Position numbers and translations under genes: made by a program
The notes under the pieces: generated by a model
What the model was told of the DNA's origin: nothing
Seen by the model: the letters and a program-made list of their open reading frames with translations, nothing else
Databases searched by the model: none
Shown here: in pieces, positions 8,422 through 17,797 of the stretch
How positions within the stretch are numbered: the first letter of the stretch is position 1
Layout of the letters: the number at the start of each line of letters is the position of its first letter
Assembly: GCF_003688895.1 (NCBI RefSeq)
Contig: NZ_REFV01000016.1
Location: 20,803 to 84,802, forward strand
DNA: 64,000 nucleotides
Direction of reading: 5' to 3'
Source: Dokdonia sinensis
GTDB taxonomy: Bacteria > Bacteroidota > Bacteroidia > Flavobacteriales > Flavobacteriaceae

Positions 8422-8862
8422 ATGAAATCCACCGTAGAATCTTTCCTAACAGCTTCCGAGGAGGAGCAAATTATAAACGCCATACGCTCGGCAGAGCTTA
8501 AGACGTCTGGAGAGATACGCGTACATCTGGAACATCATACGGAATTGCGACCCTTGGAACGAGCACGCGAAGTCTTTCACCTGCTCAAAATGGACAACAC
8601 CAAAGATGAAAATGGCGTCCTAATCTATGTAGCCGTGGACGACCACTTGCTGGCGATAATAGGCGACTCGGGCATCAACAAAGCTGTTCCCGTTAATTTT
8701 TGGCAAGAGACCATAGACCGTATGCTCACTTTTTTTAAGAAAAACCAATTTGCAGATGGCCTCGTGCTAGGCGTAAAAGAAGCAGGCCATAAACTCTCCA
8801 CCTACTTCCCTTGGGAACACGGCGACAAGAATGAGCTTTCTGATGAAATATCTGTAGGATGA
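8422..8862 (+). CDS. TPM domain protein, soluble
   Basis: A 146-residue protein made almost entirely of one TPM (TLP18.3/Psb32/MOLO-1) domain. The segments ELKTSGEIRVHLEHH, DENGVLIYVAVDDHLLAIIGD and FADGLVLGVKEAGHKL are typical. It has no signal peptide or membrane segment, so it is probably cytoplasmic or at the inner face of the membrane. It begins directly after the lemA stop and overlaps the second TPM gene by four bases. Phosphatase activity has been reported for plant members, but whether it applies here is not known. Confidence 0.9.
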   Translation: MKSTVESFLTASEEEQIINAIRSAELKTSGEIRVHLEHHTELRPLERAREVFHLLKMDNTKDENGVLIYVAVDDHLLAIIGDSGINKAVPVNFWQETIDRMLTFFKKNQFADGLVLGVKEAGHKLSTYFPWEHGDKNELSDEISVG

Positions 8863-9740
8863 TGGGGTTGGAATTACGCTTTCGCGAAAAGCAAAACAGC
8901 ACCTCTGGAAATCGAAATCGAAATCAAAATCGAAAATGGATTGCGGGAAAGCTTGCGCTTTCTTTGTTTCTTATTGTGAGTTGCTACTCGGTAAGTATTG
9001 GACAATACGATATTCCAGAAAAACCTTCCCGAAACTCAGAACAAACAGCCTTTTATGACTACGGAGTAAATCTACTTTCTCCAGCGCAACGCCAAAGTCT
9101 CGAGCAAAAACTAATAAAATATGCCGATACTACCTCAACACAAATTGTGGTGGTCGTCATCCCATCTACTAAAGGCGAAGACATCTCAATGCTGGGCGCC
9201 AAATGGCTAGCCAAATGGGGCATAGGCGACGCTAAAAAGGACAACGGAATCCTTATTACCGTTGCCAAAGATGACCGCCAAGTAGACATTAACACCAGTT
9301 ACGGCATAGAATACCTGATCTCAGATCGTGATGCAGAGCGTATCATAAATCGCATCATTGTACCCAACTTTAAAGCGGGACAGTTTTACAGAGGTCTGGA
9401 CGAGAGCACCACAGCGATGATGCAAATGCTCGCTGGAAACTACAAAGGCACTCGTGAGAACAACAGGTCTGACTTCCCTATTGAACCTATCATAATGTTC
9501 ATCGTCTTCATAGTCATCATCTTTATCCTAAGCCGAAACAACCATCGTGGCGGTGGCCGTGGTGGTAGGCGTAATGTTGCTGGCTCACTTCTCGATGTTA
9601 TCATCCTAAGCAATATGGGCCGTGGCAGTTTTGGCGGTGGTTCCAGTTGGGGCGGTGGCGGAGGCTTCGGTGGTGGTGGTTTTGGAGGAGGCTTCGGTGG
9701 CGGAATGGGCGGTGGCGGAGGTGCTTCTGGGGGGTGGTAA
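8859..9740 (+). CDS. TPM domain protein, secreted/membrane (YgcG type)
   Basis: A 293-residue protein. An unusual N-terminal extension of about 30 basic residues is encoded by an imperfect copy of the window's palindrome (8877-8892, read as LRFREK) and by GAAATC microrepeats (NRNRNQNRK). A signal-type hydrophobic stretch follows (about residues 32-49, ending ISIGQ). The TPM domain spans about 60-195 (TQIVVVVIPSTKGEDISMLG, DNGILITVAKDDRQVDI). One membrane helix lies near 207-223, and the tail is glycine-rich (GGGGFGGGGFGGGFGGG). The tail is typical of YgcG-like proteins next to lemA. The start at 8859 is the only good one. Confidence 0.9.
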   Translation: MMGLELRFREKQNSTSGNRNRNQNRKWIAGKLALSLFLIVSCYSVSIGQYDIPEKPSRNSEQTAFYDYGVNLLSPAQRQSLEQKLIKYADTTSTQIVVVVIPSTKGEDISMLGAKWLAKWGIGDAKKDNGILITVAKDDRQVDINTSYGIEYLISDRDAERIINRIIVPNFKAGQFYRGLDESTTAMMQMLAGNYKGTRENNRSDFPIEPIIMFIVFIVIIFILSRNNHRGGGRGGRRNVAGSLLDVIILSNMGRGSFGGGSSWGGGGGFGGGGFGGGFGGGMGGGGGASGGW

Positions 9741-9795
9741 CTTGGACAACCAAAAAACGTTAATTATTCCTAACTAGAGTTCATAACATTCTTTT

Positions 9796-10752
9796 ATGAA
9801 GTTTATAAAATTGCTTTTCGCTCTCACTATTCTTACATCCTGTACAGAAACTTATGAAGCTGAAAATAGCTTATGGTCTTGCGTAACCGAAAAAACAGCG
9901 GATCTAAGTATTGACATCAACAAAGAAATAGCGCTTCACGAGGAGTTTCTTATTAAGGAAGGATATTTTAAAGATAATAGTGGAGCCTCTTACATTGAGA
10001 ATATAAAGAGTATGGTGGAAACCGGTGAGTTAAAATATGCTCCCGAAAACTCAAGGTGGAGAAAAATGCTGGTAGAAATTTACAAAGATTTCAATCTACA
10101 AGAAAAATGCTATGCAAAAGGTGGTTTCTATCAGACTAAAGCATATAATGTTGTTTTTGAAATGAGCAATATTCTTCAAAAAAGTAAGAATATCAATCAG
10201 CAAAAAATGTTGAAACCTTGGATAAAGCATTATGAAGCCAATGACTTTAATCATCCGTTTTATAAGTTTACTTATTTCCTAAGTTTTACTGTTCGAGAAC
10301 AAGAAGCTAGTATAGATGAAACACAACTATTTCTCCAAAATTTTGATAGGCAAGATATTATTACGCTTAAATTAGATAATCAAGAGAACCTTTTTATTAA
10401 TGAAGAAAAGACCACTGTTTCTGAATTACCTCGTAAGCTAAAAAAATTTATGATAAATGAAGAAACTTTAGAAAGTATCAAGGAATTAGATAAAGGGATG
10501 TTGTCAACTTTTGATTATCTCGTATTAATGGAAAAGGCTATAACCATAGTTGCAAGTAGGAATGCATCTTATGAAAGCTACCTCAATCTGCAAAATGCGA
10601 TTTCAGAAACATACTCGTACATTTATCAATTAAGCTCAAAAGAAATTTTTCAATTGGATTTTGACAGTCTAAGCATACCACAACAAAAGATAATAAAAGG
10701 TATGTTTCCTAAGCACCATTTCAATTCCGAACCAAATCACCTGGATGAATAG
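9796..10752 (+). CDS. Lipoprotein of unknown function
   Basis: A 318-residue protein starting with a short signal peptide and lipobox (LTILTSC, Cys at about residue 16). The mature part is mostly helical, rich in charged residues and AT-rich in coding sequence compared with its left neighbours. I recognise no domain. The gene stands between the LemA/TPM unit and a toxin-antitoxin pair and may belong to the same accessory insertion. Confidence 0.75.
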   Translation: MKFIKLLFALTILTSCTETYEAENSLWSCVTEKTADLSIDINKEIALHEEFLIKEGYFKDNSGASYIENIKSMVETGELKYAPENSRWRKMLVEIYKDFNLQEKCYAKGGFYQTKAYNVVFEMSNILQKSKNINQQKMLKPWIKHYEANDFNHPFYKFTYFLSFTVREQEASIDETQLFLQNFDRQDIITLKLDNQENLFINEEKTTVSELPRKLKKFMINEETLESIKELDKGMLSTFDYLVLMEKAITIVASRNASYESYLNLQNAISETYSYIYQLSSKEIFQLDFDSLSIPQQKIIKGMFPKHHFNSEPNHLDE

Positions 10753-10754
10753 AG

Positions 10755-10904
10755 ATGAACAACTTGAACAAAAATCAACTTGATTTCCTCAGAGCGAAAT
10801 TTTCTAAAGCAGAGAAAAGCGGTTTTACTTCAGAGAGTCAAGTAGAAATTCTAGCACAAGCAAAAAAATCTTCGAAATTTCAAAAAAATGTAATAACTTT
10901 GTAG
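10755..10904 (+). CDS. 49-residue basic peptide upstream of mazE
   Basis: ATG at 10755, TAG at 10902. The product begins MNNLNKNQLDFLRAKFSKAE and continues KSGFTSESQVEILAQAKKS. The second part resembles the C-terminal part of short ribbon-helix-helix antitoxins, but this is a weak resemblance. It starts two bases after the lipoprotein stop codon and ends 14 bases before mazE. Its last codons overlap the putative mazE promoter. It could be a real small gene, an antitoxin remnant or chance. Confidence 0.45.
   Translation: MNNLNKNQLDFLRAKFSKAEKSGFTSESQVEILAQAKKSSKFQKNVITL
10894..10901 (+). promoter_or_regulatory. -7 box of the mazEF promoter
   Basis: TAACTTTG matches the Bacteroidota -7 consensus TAnnTTTG and lies 17 bases before the mazE ATG. 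A weak -33 match (TTC) lies 20 bases upstream of it. Confidence 0.5.
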
Positions 10905-10918
10905 CTACATTTAAAATT

Positions 10919-11164
10919 ATGGAAACAGCAATTATTAAAATAGGAAACTCTAAAGGCTTACGACTAAGTAAAACCATTCTTGAAAAATACAATATCAAGG
11001 ATAAGGTTGAGATGATACTTGAAAAGGGCCGTATCATTCTTAAACCTATTGATAATCCAAGACAAGATTGGGAAAAAGCCTTTAAAGAAATGGCTGAGAA
11101 TAAAGATGATCAGTTATTGATGGACGACATTTTTGAAGATGAAACTCTTGAAGAATGGAACTAA
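10919..11164 (+). CDS. mazE: MazE-like antitoxin (AbrB family)
   Basis: An 81-residue antitoxin. The N-terminal half is an AbrB/MazE swapped-hairpin DNA-binding domain (IIKIGNSKGLRLSKTILEKY, then KVEMILEKGRIILKPI). The C-terminal third is acidic (DDQLLMDDIFEDETLEEWN), the part that masks the toxin in this family. It overlaps the toxin gene by ten bases. By family precedent it would bind its own promoter and neutralise the toxin by direct contact. Confidence 0.9.
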   Translation: METAIIKIGNSKGLRLSKTILEKYNIKDKVEMILEKGRIILKPIDNPRQDWEKAFKEMAENKDDQLLMDDIFEDETLEEWN

Positions 11165-11478
11165 AACAATACTCCATCGTTCTTGTAAATCTCGACCCAA
11201 CCATCGGTAGCGAAATCAAAAAAACTCGACCTTGTGTTATTGTATCTCCTGATGAGATAAACAAATATTTACGGACTATTGTTGTCGCTCCTATGACGAC
11301 TAACACAAAAGACTATCCTACCCGCATTCCAGTAAAGTATAACAAGAAAAATGGAATGATTGCGATAGACCAAATTCGTACCATCGATAAATCTCGTATC
11401 ATCAAAAAATTTGAGCATCTTTCTAAGCCTGAAATTCAACAATGTAAGGACATTATTAAGGAGACTTTTGTAGACTAA
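11155..11478 (+). CDS. mazF: MazF/PemK-type endoribonuclease toxin
   Basis: A 107-residue toxin of the PemK/MazF fold. It has the N-terminal SIVLVNLDPTIGSEIKKTRP block that carries the catalytic arginine region, then CVIVSPDEIN and the conserved APMTTN and IDQIRTIDKSRI strands. Members cut single-stranded mRNA at short sequences. The target triplet cannot be read from the sequence. It is translated with mazE through the ten-base overlap. Length and motifs look intact. Confidence 0.92.
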   Translation: MELKQYSIVLVNLDPTIGSEIKKTRPCVIVSPDEINKYLRTIVVAPMTTNTKDYPTRIPVKYNKKNGMIAIDQIRTIDKSRIIKKFEHLSKPEIQQCKDIIKETFVD

Positions 11479-11585
11479 AAAGTTTTTTTGCTTGAGAATA
11501 AAAATTCGCAACCACTTCCTAAATTTTCCCAAAACCCACCCCTTTGGCATCCCAATTGCATTAATTTTGTCCCAAACCATCAGAA

Positions 11586-13025
11586 ATGACAAAGTTTATT
11601 ACTGCAATTCTCATATTACTTGTTTCATTCACCAGCTGTGCGCAAGTTGCATTTACGGAGCAAAATGTGGCGATAGACGATTCGCTTAATATTGCTGTGA
11701 TTCACATTCCTAAGGATGCCTCTTTGAGTAAAACGACGGCCATTCCGTTAGAGAATGAAAATTATACACTCACGCTTTCCAAAACCAAAAACCTAACTAC
11801 AATAGCCCACAAACTAAAAAGCGCCAGCGGAAAAAAATACATAGCTTACCTCACTACCTTTCCCCTCTTTCAAATCGATGCGCCTAATGGTATTGTAAAC
11901 GAACCCAAACGAATGTCCACTATTCACTACGCAGAGAAAGACACTACTTTTACCGCCTACGCTGGTATCGAATTGCGCGGGAGCAGTTCCATTGTGTTTG
12001 CTAAAAAAACGTATGATCTCAACTTCTATACAGACAGCACAGGGACCGAAAATCTGGATGTAAAATTGGCTGGAATGCGCAAGGACGACGACTGGATTCT
12101 GGATGGATTATACAATGAGCCTTTGCGTATGCGCTCTTATATCTCGCTCAATCTCTGGAACGACATTTATGAGCCGTATTACCTAGACCGTGAACCTAAA
12201 GCCAAAGCCGGAGCAACTGCAAAGTATGCCGAGGTTTTTGTAAACGGTCGTTACAAAGGTGTTTTCCTCCTCTCTGAACAAGTAGACCGTAAACTCACCA
12301 AAATTAAAAAAATGGATGAGGGCGACATCATCCGTGGCGAACTCTTCCAAGGAGCCCGTTACCTAGGGGCGAGTTCTTTTGACTCCGTACCTAAGAAAAA
12401 GAATTTCCTCGCCAGTTGGGGTGGTTATGACATAAAATATCCCGTGCCTACGAATCAGTTTTGGGACAATGTGCATCCCTTTACAGATTTTGTGGTGAAT
12501 AGTGATGATGACGCTTTCGCGAAAGCGATCTCCCAAAAATTCTACCTCCCTAATGCAATGGATTATTTCCTATACATAAATGCCGTGCGCGCGCCAGATA
12601 ACTTAGGGAAAAACTTATACCTGATACGCTACGACGACGGTGAACCTTATTTTTATGCGCCTTGGGACCTCGACGGAAGCTTAGGCACCATCTTTAGCGG
12701 AAAGCGAATCGCCACTACAGACGACTGGCTGGACAATGGATTACTGAGAAGACTCCTAGCCACAGACGCCGAAGGTTTCGTAACCAAATTCAAATCGCGC
12801 TGGATCGCACTTAGAGCAGATCAATTAAGCACGGAACGTTTATTAGAGAAACAGGCTAAAACCTACAGAAAACTCAAAGACAATCTTATTTTTGAACGCG
12901 AAGCTAAAGCTTGGGACAACTTCAAGTATGATGAGGAAGGTCTAGAATATATGCAGGAATGGACAACAAAGCGATTGGAATTTCTAGATGGATATATTGA
13001 GAAGCTAAATCCTAAAACTGACTAA
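11586..13025 (+). CDS. CotH kinase family protein
   Basis: A 479-residue CotH-type atypical protein kinase. The N-terminus is an export signal with a probable lipobox (LVSFTSC). The CotH core covers about residues 120-440. Visible motifs are IELRGSSSIVFAKKTYDLNF, the VFVNGRYKGVFLLSEQVDRK block (nucleotide-binding side) and the APWDLDGSLG metal-binding motif. Spore-coat CotH phosphorylates CotB, but the target here is unknown. A palindrome copy (12512-12527) is read in frame as DAFAKA. A candidate -7 box, TAATTTTG (11562-11569), lies 16 bases upstream of the ATG. The last 14 bases overlap the convergent folK-dNK gene. Confidence 0.93.
   Translation: MTKFITAILILLVSFTSCAQVAFTEQNVAIDDSLNIAVIHIPKDASLSKTTAIPLENENYTLTLSKTKNLTTIAHKLKSASGKKYIAYLTTFPLFQIDAPNGIVNEPKRMSTIHYAEKDTTFTAYAGIELRGSSSIVFAKKTYDLNFYTDSTGTENLDVKLAGMRKDDDWILDGLYNEPLRMRSYISLNLWNDIYEPYYLDREPKAKAGATAKYAEVFVNGRYKGVFLLSEQVDRKLTKIKKMDEGDIIRGELFQGARYLGASSFDSVPKKKNFLASWGGYDIKYPVPTNQFWDNVHPFTDFVVNSDDDAFAKAISQKFYLPNAMDYFLYINAVRAPDNLGKNLYLIRYDDGEPYFYAPWDLDGSLGTIFSGKRIATTDDWLDNGLLRRLLATDAEGFVTKFKSRWIALRADQLSTERLLEKQAKTYRKLKDNLIFEREAKAWDNFKYDEEGLEYMQEWTTKRLEFLDGYIEKLNPKTD
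12512..12527. repeat. CGCTTTCGCGAAAGCG palindrome inside the CotH gene
   Basis: A perfect 16-bp copy read in frame as AFAKA. It falls between conserved blocks of the CotH domain. Confidence 0.85.
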
Positions 13026-14124
13026 TAATCTTCAAATAATCCTCTCGACGCTTTACAAAATCTAGATCAGAAATATCAATAATCTTAACATTTAGATTGT
13101 GCTGTGACTTGATAAAATCCAGATAACCTTGATTTATTTTTTCAAGATATGCAGGGTCCATATCTTTCTCATAGCTTCGGCCACGCTTTTTGATGTTTGA
13201 GAGGAGGCGCTCCGTGTTTTGATAGAGGTACACATACAAATCTGGCTGTGGCATCTCTTTGTACATCATCTCGTGCAAGCGTTTGTAGAGCACATATTCT
13301 TCTTCCTGCAAGGTTACTTGAGCAAAAATGAGCGACTTATAGCGGTCATAATCTGCAATCATAAAGTCCTTAAAAAGATCATACTGCCCGATGTCATCCA
13401 GAAGTTGCTGGTACCTATCGGCCAGAAATGACATTTCTAGTGGGAAGGCATACCGCTCTGGTTCCTTATAAAACTTGGGCAAAAAAGGATTATCCTTAAA
13501 ACGTTCTAGAATGAGCTTTGCATTAAACTCTTTGGCAATCATCGTGGCAAGGCTTGTTTTCCCCGCACCTATGTTCCCTTCGATGGTGATGTAATTGTAG
13601 TTACCTATTTCAAAACTATCCTTTGGGTTTTTAAGCCATTTGGGTTGTTTGGTCAGGACACTTTCATCTTTACAGTCTAGAAGTAGTTCTGAGTACGCTT
13701 TCGCGAAAGCGGAATGAATTTCCTCACCAGCAATATCACTTAGCGGTTGTAACACGAACTTGCGCTGTAACATCAATGGATGCGGAATTGTCAAAGTGTT
13801 ACCCTCCTTTACAACATCGTCATAAAGCAATATATCTATATCAATACTTCGAGACTGATACCCCTCGGCTGGCTCACGTTTTCTACCGAGAAAATTTTCA
13901 ATGCGTTGTACCGCGTCCAGAAGTTTGGTCGGACTCAGACCCGTTTCCATTTTTACCACACAATTATGAAAATCTGGTGCCTCAAAACCCCAAGCGGGAC
14001 TTTGATACACCGGCGAGATCCTAACCACAGCACCCACCTGCTCAAACAGCAACTGAATGGCATTATTGAGATACTCATAGGTATTTCCCTGATTACTCCC
14101 TAAAGATAAATACGTGATAGGCAA
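13012..14124 (-). CDS. folK: FolK-deoxynucleoside kinase fusion
   Basis: A 370-residue bifunctional protein. Residues 1 to about 135 are FolK, which pyrophosphorylates 6-hydroxymethyl-dihydropterin in folate synthesis (YLSLGSNQGNTYEYL, RSIDIDILLYDD, HPLMLQRKFVLQPL). Residues from about 160 are a deoxynucleoside kinase with the P-loop GNIGAGKT (about 189-196) and a lid arginine block IKKRGRSYEKDMD. This fusion is known in Bacteroidota. The linker carries a perfect copy of the dispersed palindrome, read in frame as SAFAKA, which shows the element tolerated between domains. It is tail-to-tail with the CotH gene, overlapping 14 bases. Confidence 0.93.
   Translation of the reverse strand: MPITYLSLGSNQGNTYEYLNNAIQLLFEQVGAVVRISPVYQSPAWGFEAPDFHNCVVKMETGLSPTKLLDAVQRIENFLGRKREPAEGYQSRSIDIDILLYDDVVKEGNTLTIPHPLMLQRKFVLQPLSDIAGEEIHSAFAKAYSELLLDCKDESVLTKQPKWLKNPKDSFEIGNYNYITIEGNIGAGKTSLATMIAKEFNAKLILERFKDNPFLPKFYKEPERYAFPLEMSFLADRYQQLLDDIGQYDLFKDFMIADYDRYKSLIFAQVTLQEEEYVLYKRLHEMMYKEMPQPDLYVYLYQNTERLLSNIKKRGRSYEKDMDPAYLEKINQGYLDFIKSQHNLNVKIIDISDLDFVKRREDYLKIISQF
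13696..13711. repeat. CGCTTTCGCGAAAGCG palindrome in the FolK-dNK linker
   Basis: A perfect 16-bp copy at about codons 138-143, exactly between the two enzyme domains. Confidence 0.85.
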
Positions 14125-14220
14125 AGGTCTAGTATGGGTGTTAGAACGTTAACATTTAGCAACAAATTAAGGAAATCAAAATCACAATGACTTAATTTTG
14201 ACGTTGAAGTTATCAAGAAA

Positions 14221-14934
14221 ATGAGTGAGACAACGACTACCCTGACTCCTAAAGATATAAGAGTAGCTTTCAGGATTTATTTTATTCTGGGCGCCCTTTT
14301 TATTTGTGCCCTTGTGGTCTCAAATTTGATTTTCCAGAAGTTCTTTGAGTGGAACCCTTTTGGGATTTACAATTTCCAGATTTCCGTGGGATTACTTCCC
14401 TACCCGATTACGTTTCTTATCACAGACCTTGTGAGTGAGATTTATGGGAGAAAAAAGGCAAACCAGATGGTTACGACTGGGATTTTTGCCTCTCTTTTTT
14501 CACTTATTATAGTGTATGTGGCAGATGCTGTTCCCGCAATGGAACAAAGCGCATTAGACAATGAGTTGTTTACTAAAGTCTTTGGAGCAACAGCGCTGGC
14601 GGTTTTTGCGAGTATGAGCGCTTACCTCCTTGCACAGTATGTGGATATTCACATATACCACTTCTGGAAAAGGATTACTAAGGGAAAACACCTCTGGTTA
14701 CGTAACAACTTCTCGACCTTTGTGTCGCAATTTATAGACACCTTTAGTGTGACGTTTTTGCTGTGCTCGTTTGGGATTTTAGATTGGTCGCTTTTCCCCA
14801 AACTACTGGAAGCAGGCGTTTTATTTAAGATTATTGTGGCTCTTCTAGACACGCCTTTATTATATCTAGGTGTATGGGGTTTTAGGAAGCGTTTTAAACT
14901 GGCGCAGGGTGAGGAGATTATGTTGCCTGTTTAG
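14221..14934 (+). CDS. yhhQ: Queuosine precursor transporter (VUT/YhhQ family)
   Basis: A 237-residue inner-membrane protein with about six hydrophobic segments. Family landmarks are SNLIFQKFF, the LPYPITFLITDLVSEIYGRK block (about residues 59-78) with its acidic and basic residues, and RNNFSTFVSQFIDTFSVTF. YhhQ proteins import 7-cyano-7-deazaguanine or a related precursor for tRNA queuosine. It is divergent from folK-dNK. The closest -7-like box upstream is TAATTTTG, ending about 20 bases before the ATG, with no clear -33 partner. Confidence 0.92.
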   Translation: MSETTTTLTPKDIRVAFRIYFILGALFICALVVSNLIFQKFFEWNPFGIYNFQISVGLLPYPITFLITDLVSEIYGRKKANQMVTTGIFASLFSLIIVYVADAVPAMEQSALDNELFTKVFGATALAVFASMSAYLLAQYVDIHIYHFWKRITKGKHLWLRNNFSTFVSQFIDTFSVTFLLCSFGILDWSLFPKLLEAGVLFKIIVALLDTPLLYLGVWGFRKRFKLAQGEEIMLPV

Positions 14935-14964
14935 ACGTAGCGGATAAGTGCGCTTTCGCGAAAA

Positions 14965-15020
14965 TGGAATATGGAAGATGGAAGTTGGAGGTTGGAAGTT
15001 GGGAGTTGGGAGTTGGGAGA
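14965..15020. repeat. Heptamer tandem repeat, 8 degenerate units
   Basis: Eight consecutive 7-base units of the form TGGAAGT/TGGGAGT fill 56 bases exactly. The array begins directly after a truncated copy of the dispersed palindrome (CGCTTTCGCGAAAA, 14951-14964). It is non-coding, in the leader of the AsmA gene. Confidence 0.8.
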
Positions 15021-15065
15021 TAATGAAGAATTAATAATGAGATACCCTCTTAATTGGGTACGACA

Positions 15066-17774
15066 ATGAAGAATATGAAAAAGATATTAAAAATAACAGG
15101 AGTGACCGTTTTAGTGCTAGCCATATTGCTCGCACTTGCTCCTATGTTGTTTAAGGGCAAAATAGAAGATTTGGTCAAGAAGACCATAAACAACAATGTA
15201 AATGCTCAGGTAGAATGGGCAGACCTTGACTTGAGTCTTTTCAGAAGTTTTCCAGATGCCACGGTTGTTATAAATGACTTTACGGTGATAAACAATGCAC
15301 CTTTTGCAGGAGATACACTCGCTTCGGGCAAACGCTTGCAAATAGATATGGGCGTGATGCAACTTTTTAAAAACGCATCAGATGACCCTATAAGCGTGGA
15401 TGCCTTAAAACTCGATGAGGCGCTGGTAAACATCAAAATAGATTCCGTAGGAAATGCAAACTATGATATTGCAAAGGAAACAAATGATTCCGCTTCCGCG
15501 AAACCCGTACTGAGCAGGGAAACTGCTTCTAAACCTTTTGTATTTGACTTACAGCAGTATGAGATTACTGACTCAAAAATCAACTATCAAGATGAATCAA
15601 ACAAAACATACCTCAAACTCACCGAGGTAAATCACGAAGGACAAGGAGATTTCTCGGCAGTTTCAAGTGATTTGGATACGGAGACGACTGCTAAGGTTTC
15701 TTTTGACTATGACGGTATCAATTACCTAGACAATCACGACCTTGATCTGACTGCGGTTATTCAGATGGATCTCGAGAATCAGAAGTACACCTTTAAGGAA
15801 AACAGCGGGCACATCAATGCCTTGCCCCTAACCTTTGACGGTTTTGTTCAGGTGATTGAAGAAGGTTCGGATATCGATCTATCGTTTCAAACGCCAGATT
15901 CAGACTTTAAAAACTTTCTAGCGGTCATCCCAAAGACCTATGCAAAGAATCTGGACGGAGTGGAGACGAGTGGCGATTTTCGCGTAAGCGGAAAAATAAG
16001 TGGTAAAGCAACGGAAACTACCATACCACAACTGGATATTGAGATTCTTTCAAACAATGCATCATTTAATTATCCGCAACTACCAAAACGGATGGATAAT
16101 ATTGATATCGATGTAAAAATAAAGAACGAAACAGGCAATGCAGATGATACATACATCGCGATTAATGCGCTCAAATTTAGAATAGACGACGATATTTTTC
16201 AAGCGAACGGAACGCTACGTAATCTTACAGCAAATATGCTCGTAAATCTTGCGATAAAGGGAGCACTAGATTTAAAAAGCATAGAGCAAGTATATCCATT
16301 GAATCTTGATACCCCACTTCAAGGGCGCCTTGTGGCAGATGTGACGACGGCTTTTGATATGAATTCTGTAGAAAAACAGCAGTATCAAAATATTAAAAGT
16401 AATGGTACGGCGAGTCTGTCAAACTTTGAATACAAAACGCCAGAGTTACCAAATCCTATTAAAATTTCCAATGCAAATGTGAAGTTTAATCCTGGGACGA
16501 TTACACTTAATGAATTTACCGCCACAAGCGGGAAAACAGATATGAATGCCACGGGAAGTATCGAGAATTTGATTCCGTTTATTATGTCTAAGGAAGATTT
16601 AAAAGGACGGTTCAATGTAAAATCAAAAGTGTTTAACCTAAACGACTTTGCTGTTGCAGAAACCAAACCAACTACAAAATCAAGTGGCTCTGGCACAATC
16701 AATGGGACTAACACTACTGGAGAAAAAAGTGTCAAAATTCCAGATTTTCTAGATGCTTCACTCAGCTTTCAGGCAGATAAGGTCATTTATGACAACCTCG
16801 AACTGACCAATGCCAAAGGAACGGTTGCTATTGCCAATGAAGAAGCGCAAATTTCTGGATTGAACTCGGGGATTTTTGGCGGAGACGCAGGACTTTCTGG
16901 AAATGTAAAAACACGTGACGGAAAGCCCACATTTGATATGACGCTCGACCTGAGCAGTATTGATATAGATCGTTCTTTTAAAGAACTGGATATGCTCAAA
17001 GGGCTTGCTCCTGTAGCCAAAGCACTTCAAGGTGCGTTTAATACAAGGATTAATCTTAAAGGACAGCTCGATGAGAATTTTAGCCCGATTTTGAGTACGA
17101 TTGCTGGAGATGCCTTTGCACAAATTTTAACCGCACAAGTAAATCCAGAACAAATGCCACTACTCGCACAACTGGACAGTAAGCTAGATTTTATCAACCT
17201 GAACGACCTAAATCTGGACAAACTAAAAACTACGCTCACTTTTAATAATGGGCAGGTGCAGGTCAATCCTTTTGACTTTAAAGTAAAAGATATCGTAGTA
17301 AATGTAAGCGGTGGGCATAGTTTTGAAAACGTAATGAACTACAATTTAAAATTAGATATTCCCGCAAAATATTTAGGAAGCGACGTGAGCGGATTACTAT
17401 CTAAGCTTACGGCTGAGGAAAAAGAGAACCTTTCTGTAAATCTCCCTGTTTCCCTAGGCGGTAGTTTTGCATCTCCGCAAGTGAGTCTCAACACCCAAAG
17501 TGCAATAAGTAGTCTCACTACAAAAATTGTCGATATACAAAAACAAAGGGCCAAAGATCAAGTAGAAGATAAACTAGACGATATTTTAGGAGGGATTTTA
17601 GGTGGCAACAAACCTAAAGACAGCACAGCGACACAAGGCAACGGACAAACCACAGATAAACCAAAAACCGACGAAGTCATTAAAGACGTCGCAACCGATA
17701 TTCTAGGCGGACTTTTTGGAAAGAAAAAGAAAAAGGAGACAGCTGGGGCTAAAAAGGATAGTGTGAATAATTAA
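15066..17774 (+). CDS. AsmA family protein
   Basis: A 902-residue inner-membrane-anchored periplasmic protein. The start is the ATG at 15066; an in-frame TTG four codons earlier is less likely. It has one N-terminal membrane segment (about residues 8-28), then an AsmA N-terminal domain (VEWADLDLSLFRSFPDATV) and long beta-rich repeats. The AsmA-like C-terminal domain (about 600-800) is present, followed by a Lys/Asp-rich tail with LGGLFGKKKKKE. AsmA/YhdP/TamB-like proteins are bridge-like lipid carriers to the outer membrane in proteobacteria; transport here is inferred. The heptamer array lies in its leader. Confidence 0.9.
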   Translation: MKNMKKILKITGVTVLVLAILLALAPMLFKGKIEDLVKKTINNNVNAQVEWADLDLSLFRSFPDATVVINDFTVINNAPFAGDTLASGKRLQIDMGVMQLFKNASDDPISVDALKLDEALVNIKIDSVGNANYDIAKETNDSASAKPVLSRETASKPFVFDLQQYEITDSKINYQDESNKTYLKLTEVNHEGQGDFSAVSSDLDTETTAKVSFDYDGINYLDNHDLDLTAVIQMDLENQKYTFKENSGHINALPLTFDGFVQVIEEGSDIDLSFQTPDSDFKNFLAVIPKTYAKNLDGVETSGDFRVSGKISGKATETTIPQLDIEILSNNASFNYPQLPKRMDNIDIDVKIKNETGNADDTYIAINALKFRIDDDIFQANGTLRNLTANMLVNLAIKGALDLKSIEQVYPLNLDTPLQGRLVADVTTAFDMNSVEKQQYQNIKSNGTASLSNFEYKTPELPNPIKISNANVKFNPGTITLNEFTATSGKTDMNATGSIENLIPFIMSKEDLKGRFNVKSKVFNLNDFAVAETKPTTKSSGSGTINGTNTTGEKSVKIPDFLDASLSFQADKVIYDNLELTNAKGTVAIANEEAQISGLNSGIFGGDAGLSGNVKTRDGKPTFDMTLDLSSIDIDRSFKELDMLKGLAPVAKALQGAFNTRINLKGQLDENFSPILSTIAGDAFAQILTAQVNPEQMPLLAQLDSKLDFINLNDLNLDKLKTTLTFNNGQVQVNPFDFKVKDIVVNVSGGHSFENVMNYNLKLDIPAKYLGSDVSGLLSKLTAEEKENLSVNLPVSLGGSFASPQVSLNTQSAISSLTTKIVDIQKQRAKDQVEDKLDDILGGILGGNKPKDSTATQGNGQTTDKPKTDEVIKDVATDILGGLFGKKKKKETAGAKKDSVNN

Positions 17775-17797
17775 CCTATCAGTATTGAATTTTACAC

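Noticed and set aside
13012..14124. Frameshift or misassembly joining folK and a kinase gene
   Set aside because: The fusion is in one frame, both domains are intact and the same fusion is known in Bacteroidota.
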